Positions 23,347 through 32,584 of a stretch of DNA of 64,000 nt are shown here, piece after piece (the stretch's first letter is position 1; every line of letters starts with the position of its first letter). The stretch spans positions 124,001 through 188,000 of the forward strand of contig NZ_BAABCP010000002.1 of NCBI RefSeq assembly GCF_039539005.1, in the 5' to 3' direction. The stretch comes from Microbacterium soli. GTDB lineage: Bacteria; Actinomycetota; Actinomycetes; Actinomycetales; Microbacteriaceae. Both the position numbers and the translations under genes were made by a program. Below the pieces are notes generated by a model. That model searched no databases. It saw only the letters and a list, made by a program, of their open reading frames with translations, and had not been told where the DNA came from.

Positions 23347-24659
23347 CGGGCCGCGCTCCTTCCGTCGAGCTGCTCGACGAGCACGCCGTCCTCCACCGTG
23401 GGCACGCCGGCATGGATCGTCCACTGCACGCGCCCGGGCAGCTCTCGGCCGAGATAGGGCGAGTTGCGGCTGCGGCCGTGCAGGTCGGCCTCGGTGAAGA
23501 CGCCGGGGAGGTCGGGGTCGTACAGCGTGATGTGCGCAGGGCCGCCGACCTCGAGCGAGCCGAATCCTTCGAGTCCGCCGATCCGTGCCGGCGCCGTGCT
23601 GAGCACGCGTGCGACGTCGCTCCACTCCAGCAGGCCGGTGGCGATCATGGACTGGTGCACGACGCGGAGCGCGCTCTCCAGCCCCACCATGCCGTTGGCG
23701 GCCGCCTGCCATTCGCAGGCCTTATTCTCGGCCGGATGCGGGGCGTGGTCGGTGGCGACGATGTCGATCGTGCCGTCCGCGAGTCCCTCGCGCACGGCCA
23801 GCACGTCCTCGGCGGTCCGCAGCGGCGGGTTGACCTTGAACCGGGCGTCGTAGTCGCGGACCAGGTCGTCGGTCAGCAGCAGGTGATGCGGGGTGACCTC
23901 GGCCGTGACCCGCACGCCGCGCTTCTTGGCCCAGCGGATGAGATCGACGGAGCCCGCCGTGGACAGGTGGCACACGTGCAGGCGGGACCCGACGTGCTGC
24001 GCGAGCAGCACGTCGCGGGCGATGATCGACTCCTCGGCGACGGCCGGCCAGCCGGCCAGCCCCAGCTCGGCGGACACGACGCCCTCGTTCATCTGCGCTC
24101 CTGCGGTCAGGCGGGGATCCTGCGCGTGCTGGGCGATGACGCCGTCGAACGCCTTGACGTACTCGAGAGCCCGGCGCATGATCAGCGGATCCCAGACGCA
24201 GAAGCCGTCGTCGCTGAACACCCGCACGCGCGCGCGGGACCCGGCCATGGCGCCGAGCTCGGCGAGTCGCTCGCCCTTCTGGCCGACCGTGACGGCGCCG
24301 ATGGGCTGCACGGTGGCGTAGCCCGCGGCCTCGCCGAGCGCGAGCTCCTGCTCGACGACGCCGGCCGTGTCGGCGACGGGCTGGGTGTTGGGCATCGCGA
24401 ACACGGCGGTGAAGCCTCCCGCGGCGGCCGCGCGGGTTCCGCTGAGCACGGTCTCGGACGCCTCGAACCCGGGCTCGCGCAGGTGCGTGTGCAGGTCGAC
24501 GAGCCCGGGGAGCGCGACGAGCCCTGCTGCGTCGATGACACGCGCTCCGGCGCGTGTCAGGCCGGTCCCGACCTCGGTGATGACGCCGCGCTCGATCACG
24601 ATGTCGGAGCTGTCGTCTCCGAGCAGCCGGGCGCCTGTGATGACGAGGGTCTGATTCAC
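23343..24659 (-). CDS. pyrC: Dihydroorotase
   Basis: PyrC cyclises carbamoyl aspartate to dihydroorotate. The 438-residue type I (class III amidohydrolase) enzyme has the zinc motif [13 protein letters not shown] near residue 52, a [12 protein letters not shown] histidine, and the late aspartate in ATDHAPH. The GTG start overlaps the pyrB stop by 4 bases. It is in the usual place between pyrB and the PH-like membrane gene. Confidence 0.97.
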   Translation of the reverse strand: MNQTLVITGARLLGDDSSDIVIERGVITEVGTGLTRAGARVIDAAGLVALPGLVDLHTHLREPGFEASETVLSGTRAAAAGGFTAVFAMPNTQPVADTAGVVEQELALGEAAGYATVQPIGAVTVGQKGERLAELGAMAGSRARVRVFSDDGFCVWDPLIMRRALEYVKAFDGVIAQHAQDPRLTAGAQMNEGVVSAELGLAGWPAVAEESIIARDVLLAQHVGSRLHVCHLSTAGSVDLIRWAKKRGVRVTAEVTPHHLLLTDDLVRDYDARFKVNPPLRTAEDVLAVREGLADGTIDIVATDHAPHPAENKACEWQAAANGMVGLESALRVVHQSMIATGLLEWSDVARVLSTAPARIGGLEGFGSLEVGGPAHITLYDPDLPGVFTEADLHGRSRNSPYLGRELPGRVQWTIHAGVPTVEDGVLVEQLDGRSAAR

Positions 24660-25621
24660 TTCACTTCCCCTCGTTCGTCGTCACGCTCTCCCACCAGCAG
24701 CAGGTAGAGCACAGCCATGCGCACCGACACGCCGTTCGCGACCTGCTCCAGCACCGTGGAGCGCGCGGAGTCGGCGGCTTCGGATGAGATCTCCAGGCCG
24801 CGGTTCATGGGGCCGGGGTGCATGATGATGCTACTCTCCGGCAGCGTCGCCGCGCGCAATGCGTCCAAACCCCAGAGTCGGGAATACTCCCGCTCAGTGG
24901 GGAAATATGCGGCATGCATGCGCTCGGCCTGAATGCGCAGCATCATGACCGCGTCGGGCTCCTCCGCGAGCGCCTGATCCAGGTCGTAGAGCACCCGCAC
25001 CGGCCACTGCGAGACGTTCTGCGGCACGAGCGTGGGAGGAGCGACCAGGCTCACCTCCGCCCCCAGCGTGGAGAGCAGCCAGACGTTGGAGCGTGCGACG
25101 CGGGAGTGCAGCACGTCCCCCACGATCACCACCCGCGTGCCTGTCAGGTCGTGTCCGCGGCTGGTGGCGCCGAAGCGGCGCCTGCGGATCGTGAACGCGT
25201 CCAGCAGCGCCTGCGTGGGATGCTCGTGGGTGCCGTCGCCCGCGTTGACGACGCCCGCGGAGATCCAGCCGCTCGTCGCGAGCGTGCGAGGTGCGCCGGA
25301 AGCGGAGTGGCGCACGACGACGGCGTCGGCCCCCATGGCCTGCAGCGTCTGCGCGGTGTCCTTCAGGCTCTCCCCCTTGGAGAGGCTGGAGCCCTTGGCG
25401 GCGAAGTTGATGACATCCGCGGACAGGCGCTTCGCGGCCGCCTCGAAGGAGATGCGCGTGCGAGTGGAGTCCTCGAAGAAGAGGTTCACGACGGTCTTGC
25501 CCAGCAGCGTCGGCAGTTTCTTGACCTGACGTGACTGCGTGTCGGACATGTCCTCGGCGACATCGAGGATGCGCAGAGCGCTCTCCCCGTCGAGGGCGCG
25601 GGTATCGAGCAGATGCCTCAT
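24656..25621 (-). CDS. pyrB: Aspartate carbamoyltransferase catalytic subunit
   Basis: PyrB joins carbamoyl phosphate and aspartate. The 321-residue protein has the carbamoyl-phosphate motif [13 protein letters not shown], then the [10 protein letters not shown] motif and the aspartate-loop residues near [11 protein letters not shown]. No pyrI regulatory subunit is nearby, as expected in Actinobacteria. The ATG overlaps the pyrR stop as ATGA. Confidence 0.97.
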   Translation of the reverse strand: MRHLLDTRALDGESALRILDVAEDMSDTQSRQVKKLPTLLGKTVVNLFFEDSTRTRISFEAAAKRLSADVINFAAKGSSLSKGESLKDTAQTLQAMGADAVVVRHSASGAPRTLATSGWISAGVVNAGDGTHEHPTQALLDAFTIRRRRFGATSRGHDLTGTRVVIVGDVLHSRVARSNVWLLSTLGAEVSLVAPPTLVPQNVSQWPVRVLYDLDQALAEEPDAVMMLRIQAERMHAAYFPTEREYSRLWGLDALRAATLPESSIIMHPGPMNRGLEISSEAADSARSTVLEQVANGVSVRMAVLYLLLVGERDDERGEVK

Positions 25622-26148
25622 GATTCGATCGTCACCTCGTCGGCGCCGTCGAGCTCGCGCAGCCGCACGTTCACGCGCTCCGTGCGCGCTGAAGGGATGT
25701 TCTTGCCCACGAAGTCGGGGCGGATGGGCAACTCCCTGTGCCCACGATCGACGAGGATCGCCAGGCGGACGACCGAGGGGCGGCCCACGGACTGGATGGC
25801 GTCGAGGGCGGCGCGGATGCTGCGCCCGGAGAACAGCACGTCGTCGACGAGCACCACCGTCCGCCCGTCGATGCCGTCCTCGGGGATCTCGGTCCGCTTG
25901 GGCGCGCGGGTCGGGTGCCGGGACAGATCGTCGCGGAACAGCGTGATGTCCAGGGAGCCCACCGGGATCTCCGTCTGCGCGATGCCGGAGACGATCGCTC
26001 CGAGACGATCGGCCAGAGTCACCCCACGGGTCGGGATGCCGAGCAGGACCAGCCCGTCCGCCCCGCGGTTGGATTCGAGGATCTCGTGGGCGATGCGCGT
26101 CAGCGCGCGTGTGATGTCGGCTTCCTGCAGCACAGTGCGTGCAGACAA
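25618..26148 (-). CDS. pyrR: Bifunctional pyr operon regulator / uracil phosphoribosyltransferase
   Basis: PyrR binds pyr leader RNA when UMP is plentiful and can also make UMP from uracil and PRPP. The 176-residue protein has the PRPP-binding loop [18 protein letters not shown] and the GIPTRG loop. The start appears to be TTG, with GGGAAG 6 bases before it; a GTG five codons later is an alternative. The leader upstream carries its own PyrR-binding RNA motif. It is the first gene of the pyrR-pyrB-pyrC-carA-carB-pyrF operon. Confidence 0.96.
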   Translation of the reverse strand: MSARTVLQEADITRALTRIAHEILESNRGADGLVLLGIPTRGVTLADRLGAIVSGIAQTEIPVGSLDITLFRDDLSRHPTRAPKRTEIPEDGIDGRTVVLVDDVLFSGRSIRAALDAIQSVGRPSVVRLAILVDRGHRELPIRPDFVGKNIPSARTERVNVRLRELDGADEVTIES

Positions 26149-26153
26149 CAGCC

Positions 26154-26190
26154 ACTTCCCTTCTCCGCCTCACGGGACGGGCTTAAAGGA
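26154..26190 (-). promoter_or_regulatory. PyrR-binding RNA hairpin in the pyrR leader
   Basis: The leader reads GTCCCGTGAGGC (26178-26167), which fits the PyrR anti-antiterminator consensus (A/G)UCCnGnGAGG(C/U) in every fixed position. CCTTT just upstream (26189-26185) can pair with AAGGG in the pyrR ribosome binding site. That would hide translation initiation when PyrR is bound. In mycobacteria PyrR is known to repress by this translational route. The pairing was done by eye. Confidence 0.72.
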
Positions 26191-26204
26191 TGGGTGATGC
26201 GTTG

Positions 26205-26233
26205 ATTCTACTCGCTCCGCCGGACCCTGTCGG
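26205..26233 (-). promoter_or_regulatory. Promoter of the pyr operon
   Basis: On the minus strand CCGACA (26233-26228) and TAGAAT (26210-26205) are separated by exactly 17 bases. The transcript would begin near 26198 and have a leader of about 50 bases carrying the PyrR site. Confidence 0.65.
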
Positions 26234-26271
26234 GACGCTGCGCAGCCCCGCCCCGAGAAGGGCGTGCACGA

Positions 26272-26341
26272 GAACAGGAGATTCGGCGAGCACAGGACGG
26301 GATGCCACGAGTTGGTCCTGTTCTCGCGCGATCTCCTGTTC
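26272..26341. repeat. Long imperfect inverted repeat between the MBL-Rieske gene and pyrR
   Basis: Two 27-base arms (26272-26298 and 26315-26341) flank a 16-base loop and match at 23 of 27 positions. The outer 11 bases (GAACAGGAGAT) pair perfectly; the inner 13 bases have one mismatch. Each arm itself contains two related units of the form CGAGAACAGGAG / CGAGCACAGGAC, 17 bases apart. It lies 51 bases past the MBL-Rieske stop. It may terminate that transcript, bind a protein, or be a copy of a dispersed repeat. No U-tract follows on the minus strand. Confidence 0.75.
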
Positions 26342-26391
26342 CCGGTGACGGTGAACGGGAGAGGCGGAAGCGGAGAAGCGGATGCCGCGAC

Positions 26392-27963
26392 TCAGCCGGC
26401 GCGCAGCGCCTCGTCGGTCAGCGGGCACTGCGAGACCCGGATGGGGTGTCCGGTGGTGGTCAGGCAGCGCCCGGTCTTCAGATCCCACTTCCAGTCGTGC
26501 ATGCTGCAGGTGAGCACGCCGTTCTCATCGATCTTCCCCGTGCGGGTGAGATCGGCGCGCAGGTGCGGGCAGCGGCGCTGCACGACCCAGTCGCCGATCT
26601 CGGCGTCCTCGGTCTGGTCGGTCTGCTCCTGGTACCAGTTCTCGACGTACTCGATGCGGTCGACCGAGAGGCACTTCAGGAACGTGGTGAGGAACTCGTT
26701 GAACTTGCCGCTGCGACCCACCGAGAACTGCATGGAGAGGAAGATCGAGTTCGACCAGTCGATCTCGTGGTCGCGGATGTTGGTCGAGACGAGATCGGCG
26801 GGGATCGTGTACCAGTAGATGCACTCCTCCCCCGCGTACTCGCGCACCTTCGCTCGGGGGAAGTCGACGACCATGTCCAACTCGCCGATGCGGAAGCGCA
26901 CGTTGCCGCCGACGCCGAGGCGGATCGTACGGGACTTCTTGATGAGCGGCTCCCACCACTCCTTGATGGCGGCGAGCATCTCGGACGGAGGGATGACCTC
27001 CGCTCTGGTGGCCTCCTCATCGATGATCTCCTGCTGGCGGGTGGCCTTCTGCTCGGCGAGGTACGCCCACTTGTCGTCGAAGATGCGGTCGATCTCCGCG
27101 TCGGTGTACAGCGTCTGCGTCACGGTCAGCTCCCCGTGGTTCACGTCGACCTGCGTGCCGGGCACGAACACGTGCCCGTTGTACTGCGGCGCCTGCTCCT
27201 TCAAGTGCGCGAGGAACTGCTTCTGGTCGGTGAAGATCGCGTCGTCGTCGAGCCCCGTGCCGTTGTACTTGAACAGCTCCTCGCGGAGGAACATCGGCGG
27301 ACCCGCGAACGGGAAGACGTGCGGGGCGTCGACCTTCTCGATGTAGTACAGGGCGCGCTTGTTCTGCGCCTCGCGCTTGAGCCTGGCGAAATTCTGCTTG
27401 GAGTCCTGCGGCAGGTCGTAGACCATCGGCCACCAGATCGCTCCGGACACCTGCGTGAAGTAGGCCTGCGGCTTGCCGAACGAGAGCAGTGCGTCCAGAT
27501 CGAGCGGGTGCGAGTCGTTCTGGTTGAGGATGGATGCCGTGCCGTCGTCGAGGCTCAGCGAGGAGTCGCCGATGGGGCCGTCACTGGGTGCCCGAAGCGG
27601 CGTGATCATGAGCTTCAGATCGCCGCGGTGGAAGACCTCGCCCGCGGGCGCGTGGAAGATGTTCTCGTATCCCAGTGCGCGGATGTCGTCCTCGAGATCG
27701 TCGGTGACGTACTCCGGCAGCAGCACCTCGATGTCCTTGCGGATGTAGGCCTCGAGCGCCCGCGGGTCGAAGTGGTCGCGGTGACGGTGCGAGATGTACA
27801 GGAAGTCGGCGTCGCGACCGAAGCGCTCCCAGTCCAGGCCCCGGTTGTCGGGGAACGGGAACCAGGAGCCGAAGAAGGACGGGCCGATCACGGGGTCGCA
27901 GATGACGTTGCCGCCCGCCGTCTCGATGAACATCCCGGCGTGACCGAGCGCAGTGATCCGCAT
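26392..27963 (-). CDS. Metallo-beta-lactamase-fold / Rieske [2Fe-2S] fusion protein
   Basis: A 523-residue two-domain protein. The N-terminal part is a metallo-beta-lactamase-fold hydrolase with HRHRDH at residues 59-64. It resembles UlaG-type MBL domains and the metal domain of CMP-N-acetylneuraminate hydroxylases. The C-terminal part is a Rieske centre: Cys465-Pro-His467 and Cys486-Ser-Met-His489 would bind a 2Fe-2S cluster. The middle, about 270-440, has no domain I recognise. There is no signal peptide or membrane helix. The ATG has GGAGGAGAG just upstream. An oxygenase or redox-linked hydrolase is plausible, but the substrate is unknown. It stands apart from the pyr operon and has its own promoter. 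Confidence 0.85.
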   Translation of the reverse strand: MRITALGHAGMFIETAGGNVICDPVIGPSFFGSWFPFPDNRGLDWERFGRDADFLYISHRHRDHFDPRALEAYIRKDIEVLLPEYVTDDLEDDIRALGYENIFHAPAGEVFHRGDLKLMITPLRAPSDGPIGDSSLSLDDGTASILNQNDSHPLDLDALLSFGKPQAYFTQVSGAIWWPMVYDLPQDSKQNFARLKREAQNKRALYYIEKVDAPHVFPFAGPPMFLREELFKYNGTGLDDDAIFTDQKQFLAHLKEQAPQYNGHVFVPGTQVDVNHGELTVTQTLYTDAEIDRIFDDKWAYLAEQKATRQQEIIDEEATRAEVIPPSEMLAAIKEWWEPLIKKSRTIRLGVGGNVRFRIGELDMVVDFPRAKVREYAGEECIYWYTIPADLVSTNIRDHEIDWSNSIFLSMQFSVGRSGKFNEFLTTFLKCLSVDRIEYVENWYQEQTDQTEDAEIGDWVVQRRCPHLRADLTRTGKIDENGVLTCSMHDWKWDLKTGRCLTTTGHPIRVSQCPLTDEALRAG

Positions 27964-27991
27964 GTCTCTCCTCCTGCTGTGGACAGTGACG

Positions 27992-28032
27992 ATTGTATCG
28001 ATCGGATGCTGTGCGCCGACCGGATCGATCGG
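27992..28032 (-). promoter_or_regulatory. Promoter and direct repeats before the MBL-Rieske gene
   Basis: TACAAT (27997-27992 on the minus strand) is a good -10 box about 30 bases before the ATG. No convincing -35 is seen. The 9-mer ATCGATCGG occurs at 27997-28005 and again at 28024-28032 in the same orientation; the first copy abuts the -10 and the second lies in the -35 region, as expected for a regulator site. Confidence 0.5.
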
Positions 28033-28042
28033 CTCGTGCCGC

Positions 28043-31000
28043 TCAGCTCTCCAAGAGCCCGCGGATGTCGTCGGCGGTCAGGGCCTGGGAGAACAGTGCC
28101 TCGTCATCCATCACCGCCGTGAACAGCCGTGCCTTGCGCTGCTGCAGCGCCAGCACCTTCTCCTCGATGGTGTCGGCGGCGATGAGCCGGTAGACGAACA
28201 CGCGGCGGTCCTGGCCGATGCGATGCGTGCGGTCGATGGCCTGCGCCTCGGCCGCGGGATTCCACCACGGGTCGAGGAGGAAGACGTAGTCGGCCTCCGT
28301 GAGGGTCAGACCGAAGCCGCCGGCCTTCAGGCTGATGAGGAACACGGGCTGCGCGCCTGCCCGGAACTCGTCGACGACGTCGCCGCGACGACGCGTGGCC
28401 CCGTCCAGGCGCGCATGGTCGATGCCGGCGTCGGTCAGCCGCCGCGCGGCGAGGTCGAGGAAGCTGGTGAACTGGCTGAACACCAGCGCGCGGTGGCCCT
28501 CCTCCTGCAGCTCGCGCACGCGGTCGACGAGCACGTCGAGCTTGCCGGAGGGGATGGCGGTGTCGGCCTCGTCGATCAGTCCCGGAGCGAGGGCGAGCAT
28601 CCGCAGCATCGTCAGCGAGCGGAACACGATGAACCGGTTGCGGTCCAGGTCCGCCAGCAGCCCCAGCAGTTTCTGCCGTTCGCGCTGGAGGACGGCGTCG
28701 TATCGGGCGCGGTGCGCGGGCAGGAGGTCGACGAACACCTCCTGCACCTGCTTGTCGGGCAGGTCGGCGGCGACGAGTTCCTTCGTGCGGCGGAGCATGA
28801 GCGGTCGGATGCGGTGGCGCAGTCGCTCCAATCTGCGCCGGCGGTAGTCGCCGCCCTCCTCGGTCTCCGGCACCCTGCCCTTCTCGATGGGCTGCACGTA
28901 CTCCTCGCGGAATCTGCGTGCCGAGGGGAACAGGCCCGGAGCTGTCAGCGAGAACAGCGCCCACAGGTCGGTGAGACTGTTCTCCAGGGGCGTGCCGGTG
29001 ACGGCGATCTTCACGCGGGCCCGCAATCCCGCGATGGCCCTGTGCGCTTTGGTCGAGGGGTTCTTCACGAACTGGGCCTCGTCCAGCACGACCGCCGCCC
29101 ACTCCACGTCGGCGTACTCGTCGTCGTCGAGTCTCAGCAGCGTGTACGACGTGACGATCACGTCGGCGTCGCGCGCCGCATCCGCGATCCGCTCGTCGCG
29201 CCGAGCGGCAGTGCCCTGGATGAGCGTGACGCGCAGCCGCGGTGCGAACCGCGCGGCCTCGCTGCGCCAGGTGCCCAGCACGGACGTCGGAGCGATCACG
29301 AGGACGGGGCGCCGCTCCCCCTGTTCGCGGGCGTGCACGATGAGCGACAGCAGCTGCAGCGTCTTGCCGAGGCCCATGTCGTCGGCGAGGATGCCGCCCA
29401 GCCCGTGCGACCAGAGGAAGGCGAGCCAGTCGAAGCCCTGCTTCTGATACGGGCGCAGCCGCGCCTGCAGGCCGGAGGGGATGTCCGTGGAAGGCACATG
29501 CTCCACGTCGCGGAGGCCCTCGACCAGCGCACGCCAGGCGACAGCGGACTCGGACTGATCGGCGAGGTCCTCGAAGTCGGCCCACAGCGCGGTCTGGTAA
29601 CGGCTGATCCGCGGTCCGGTCTCCCACTCGGCGAGGTGGGCGGCCTCGTCGATCAGCTCTCGCAGCCTCTGCAGTGCGGGATGCGCCAGCGAGAACCAGC
29701 TCCCATCCACGAGCAGCAGCTTGGTGCGCCGCATGCTGAGCGCGGTGAACAGCGGGGTGAACGGGATCGACACCCCGTCGATCTTGACGATCACGCCCAG
29801 GTCGAACCAGTCCGGGTCCGGAGAGTCGACGGTGGAGACGGTGATCTCCGGCGCACCGGCGAGCTCACGGTACTCCTTGCGCCCGCCGGTGACGACGACG
29901 CGCACATCGCCGGCCTCGAAGGCCTGCAGCACCGTCGTCGCCCACTCCGCCGTGGCGACGCCCAGGTGCACGCCCCGCGCCTCGAAGGGCTGGTCCGTGG
30001 CCGAGGCCCAGATGCGCTCCAGCTCGTGAAGAGCCTGCAGCTCGGCTTCCGCATCACGGAACGCATGGTCCGCCGGCACCGGCTCACCGACCGTCAGCGG
30101 GACAGCGCCCTGGCCGCGGTACTCCCACTCGAAGCGGTGCTCGAGGCGGTCATCGGCGCCGAAGTGGACCCGAAGCACGGGTTCGGGTCTGACCGGATCC
30201 GGCAGCTCCAGCCCGTCCGCGGCTGTGACGGGCGCCTGCCGGGCGATGGAGGGGTACGCCTCCGTGAGGAACAGATCGCGATCTTCCGCGGACACCTCGA
30301 TGTCCTCGGCGGCCGTGATGGCCGCGCGCACGGGTGCGCTCAGCGCCACGGGCGCCAGGGTGACCTCGATCGCCGCGCCGACGACCTCCCAGCGGTAGAC
30401 GCCGCTCATCCCCACCGGCCGGACCGATGCCGTGGGCGCCTGCTCCCCGTCGAAGCGGATGTCGGCCCCGACTCGCAGTCCGCCGTGCTCGTCGTCCGCG
30501 ATTCGGATCCCCGCCGTGACGGTGTCCGCCAGCCGGACCGTGGTGTGCTTCTGCACTGCCACGAGGGGAACGCCGATGCTTCCGAGCGAATGCAGGTGCT
30601 GCCAGATCAGCGGGGATTCGACCCGGTCCAGGGGGATCCACTCGGTGGCCGTGCCGGAGAGCAGCGAGTCGCGCGCGATGGCGAGGAAGTCGACGAACCA
30701 GCGGGCCTGAGCAGGGTCGAAGCGGGTGCCGGGGCGACGCAGCGCGTCCCACGTGACGTCGCCGTGGATCCACTTCCCCGTGGAGGTGCTGCGCAGGAGG
30801 GGCCGGACGGCCAGCTGCACCTCGCCGTGGTCGCGGACCAGTGCACGTGGAGTGGCGGTGCGGGCGGGCGCGGCACCCCATCGATCCCGTGTGCGCGGCG
30901 GTCGTACGCGCAGCTCGACGCCGAGGGCGAGCGGGACGAGCGCGTCGGCGGGCCGGGTCACCGGGACGAGGCTGCGCCAGGCCGCGCGCTGGGTGTCCCT

Positions 31001-31312
31001 GCGGGTCTGCGTGACGGCCTGTTCCTCCGCCTCCCTGGCGGGCGCGACGAGCATGGCGGCGACGAGGTGCTTGCACGCGCCCGGCACGGGGCAGGTGCAG
31101 CTGGTGCTGAGGATCTGGCCGCCGCGGAACTGCGCGCGGCAGAGATAGGGGGTGCTCGCACCGCCGTACACCTCAGCCGTGAGCGTCTCGGAGACGGCGT
31201 CCCAGGAGACGTGCTTGACCCGACCGCGGCGGGCGTAGTCGAGCCCGCGCTGGTAACCGCCGTCGCCCGCCAGCCTGCGCAGCTGCTGGGCGCTGGGCCG
31301 GGGAATGCTCAT
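28043..31312 (-). CDS. SNF2-family helicase with SWIM zinc finger
   Basis: A 1089-residue ATP-dependent DNA translocase. A SWIM zinc motif lies at residues 72-82 (C72, C74, C80, H82). A long region of unknown fold (about 100-600) follows. The SNF2 motor then has motif I DMGLGKT at 645-651, motif II DEAQ at 744-747, VTGTPLENS (motif III) and the late QAIDRTHRIGQ (motif VI). Such proteins remodel protein-DNA complexes and occur widely in Actinobacteria. The ATG has GAAGGA 7 bases upstream. It lies 79 bases upstream of the MBL-Rieske gene. No methylase, nuclease or other defence gene is beside it, so a defence role is not supported. Confidence 0.93.
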   Translation of the reverse strand: MSIPRPSAQQLRRLAGDGGYQRGLDYARRGRVKHVSWDAVSETLTAEVYGGASTPYLCRAQFRGGQILSTSCTCPVPGACKHLVAAMLVAPAREAEEQAVTQTRRDTQRAAWRSLVPVTRPADALVPLALGVELRVRPPRTRDRWGAAPARTATPRALVRDHGEVQLAVRPLLRSTSTGKWIHGDVTWDALRRPGTRFDPAQARWFVDFLAIARDSLLSGTATEWIPLDRVESPLIWQHLHSLGSIGVPLVAVQKHTTVRLADTVTAGIRIADDEHGGLRVGADIRFDGEQAPTASVRPVGMSGVYRWEVVGAAIEVTLAPVALSAPVRAAITAAEDIEVSAEDRDLFLTEAYPSIARQAPVTAADGLELPDPVRPEPVLRVHFGADDRLEHRFEWEYRGQGAVPLTVGEPVPADHAFRDAEAELQALHELERIWASATDQPFEARGVHLGVATAEWATTVLQAFEAGDVRVVVTGGRKEYRELAGAPEITVSTVDSPDPDWFDLGVIVKIDGVSIPFTPLFTALSMRRTKLLLVDGSWFSLAHPALQRLRELIDEAAHLAEWETGPRISRYQTALWADFEDLADQSESAVAWRALVEGLRDVEHVPSTDIPSGLQARLRPYQKQGFDWLAFLWSHGLGGILADDMGLGKTLQLLSLIVHAREQGERRPVLVIAPTSVLGTWRSEAARFAPRLRVTLIQGTAARRDERIADAARDADVIVTSYTLLRLDDDEYADVEWAAVVLDEAQFVKNPSTKAHRAIAGLRARVKIAVTGTPLENSLTDLWALFSLTAPGLFPSARRFREEYVQPIEKGRVPETEEGGDYRRRRLERLRHRIRPLMLRRTKELVAADLPDKQVQEVFVDLLPAHRARYDAVLQRERQKLLGLLADLDRNRFIVFRSLTMLRMLALAPGLIDEADTAIPSGKLDVLVDRVRELQEEGHRALVFSQFTSFLDLAARRLTDAGIDHARLDGATRRRGDVVDEFRAGAQPVFLISLKAGGFGLTLTEADYVFLLDPWWNPAAEAQAIDRTHRIGQDRRVFVYRLIAADTIEEKVLALQQRKARLFTAVMDDEALFSQALTADDIRGLLES

Positions 31313-31423
31313 CTGCGCATCCTTCCGCGGGGCTCCGACATCCGCCGAGGACGGTGACGGGCTTCAGGGCCGAGTACGTACGGTGTGACGTCGGCGGGGT
31401 CGGCCTGCACGTGTCCGCGCGAG

Positions 31424-31834
31424 TCAGCGGGAACGATCGATACGCGCGAGGACGCCGTGCACGAACGCCCCGGAGTCCTCTGTGGAGAGGCTCTTGGCCA
31501 GTTCCACGGCCTCGTCGATCGTGACCGCGGTGGGCACCTCGTCGTTGAACAGCAGCTCCCAGGTGCCGATGCGCAGCAGCGCCCGGTCGACGGCGGGCAT
31601 CCTCTCCAGTCGCCAGTCGCGACTGTGCGTGGTGATCTGCTCGTCGATCTCGTCACGGTGATCGATGATGCCGTCGACGATCTCCCGCGCGTACAGCCAC
31701 GAGCTCAGTCTGGCGGGTTCGTTGGCCGCGCGCTCCGCCGCCGCCGCGAGGGACACCGACAGCTCCTCCCCGCGCACGTCGGCGGAGAAGAGGATGTCGA
31801 GGGCGCGCTTGCGCGCCTTGGTGCGTGCGCTCAA
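31424..31834 (-). CDS. nusB: Transcription antitermination factor NusB
   Basis: NusB binds boxA RNA with S10 and supports rRNA antitermination. The 136-residue helical protein starts MSARTKARKRALDILFSADVRG and has the typical LERMPAVDRALLRIGTWELLF and IDEAVELAKSLSTEDSGAFVHGVL helices. The start is a TTG 15 bases after the efp stop, with only a weak ribosome binding site. efp-nusB is a conserved pair. The 111 bases after it, up to the SNF2 gene, show no clear promoter or terminator. Confidence 0.96.
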   Translation of the reverse strand: MSARTKARKRALDILFSADVRGEELSVSLAAAAERAANEPARLSSWLYAREIVDGIIDHRDEIDEQITTHSRDWRLERMPAVDRALLRIGTWELLFNDEVPTAVTIDEAVELAKSLSTEDSGAFVHGVLARIDRSR

Positions 31835-31849
31835 AGTCGGTCGCCGACG

Positions 31850-32413
31850 TCAGTCGTTGACGCGTCCGAGGTAGTCGCCCGTACGGGTGTCCACCTTGAC
31901 CTTGGTGCCCTGCTCGAGGAACAGCGGCACCTGGATCTCGTAGCCGGTCTCCAGCTTGGCGGGCTTCGTGCCCGCCGAGGAGCGGTCGCCCTGCAGACCG
32001 GGCTCCGTGTAGGTGACCTCGAGGATGACCGAGGCCGGCAGCTCGATGTACAGCGGGTTGCCGTTGTTCAGCGCGATCTGGACCTGCTGGTTCTCCAGCA
32101 TGAAGTTCGCGGCGTCGCCCACCGTGGCGGCGGGGACGTTGATCTGGTCGTAGTCCTCCTGGTCCATGAACACATAGCTGTCGCCATCCGTGTACAGGTA
32201 CTGGAAGTCACGGCGGTCGACGTTCTCGATCTCGATCTTCGTGCCCGCGTTGTAGGTCTTGTCGACGATCTTGCCGGTGACGACGTTCTTCAGCTTGGTG
32301 CGCACGAACGCACCGCCCTTGCCCGGCTTCACGTGCTGAAACTCCACCACGCTCCAGAGCTGTCCGTCGATCTTGATGACGACGCCGTTCCTGATGTCTG
32401 CAGTGGATGCCAT
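31850..32413 (-). CDS. efp: Translation elongation factor P
   Basis: EF-P relieves ribosome stalling at polyproline. The 187-residue protein has the three beta-barrel domains. The tip loop reads KPGKGGAF, with the lysine that is modified in some bacteria. I recognise no EpmA or EarP partner in the window. The C-terminal signature [24 protein letters not shown] is intact. The ATG lies about 75 bases after a TAGAAT -10 box. Confidence 0.97.
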   Translation of the reverse strand: MASTADIRNGVVIKIDGQLWSVVEFQHVKPGKGGAFVRTKLKNVVTGKIVDKTYNAGTKIEIENVDRRDFQYLYTDGDSYVFMDQEDYDQINVPAATVGDAANFMLENQQVQIALNNGNPLYIELPASVILEVTYTEPGLQGDRSSAGTKPAKLETGYEIQVPLFLEQGTKVKVDTRTGDYLGRVND

Positions 32414-32487
32414 GCTGGTGAGAGTCCGTTCGTTTCGAAGGTTCCGCGGTCGGGCGCGGATGCGCGCAGAGAAGCGACCGAGAGTCG

Positions 32488-32493
32488 ATTCTA
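32488..32493 (-). promoter_or_regulatory. Likely -10 box for efp-nusB
   Basis: TAGAAT on the minus strand, the same hexamer as in the pyr promoter, in the 171-base gap between aroQ and efp. No good -35 match is visible upstream. The transcript would have a leader of about 70 bases. Confidence 0.5.
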
Positions 32494-32584
32494 TCGGATC
32501 CCGGGGTTCGGCCGGTTCGACGGGTCGACCCTCGCCCGTCCGGACCTTGGCGGGCATCCCGTCGGGAAGCCCTGGCCGCTGTCC

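Noticed and set aside
28043..31312. SNF2 helicase as part of a phage defence system
   Set aside because: No methyltransferase, nuclease, DUF1998 or phospholipase D gene lies beside it. SWIM/SNF2 proteins like this are common housekeeping remodelers in Actinobacteria.
27953..31357. A 1134-codon plus-strand open frame
   Set aside because: It is the complement of the SNF2 helicase. All SNF2 motifs are on the minus strand and the plus frame resembles no protein family.
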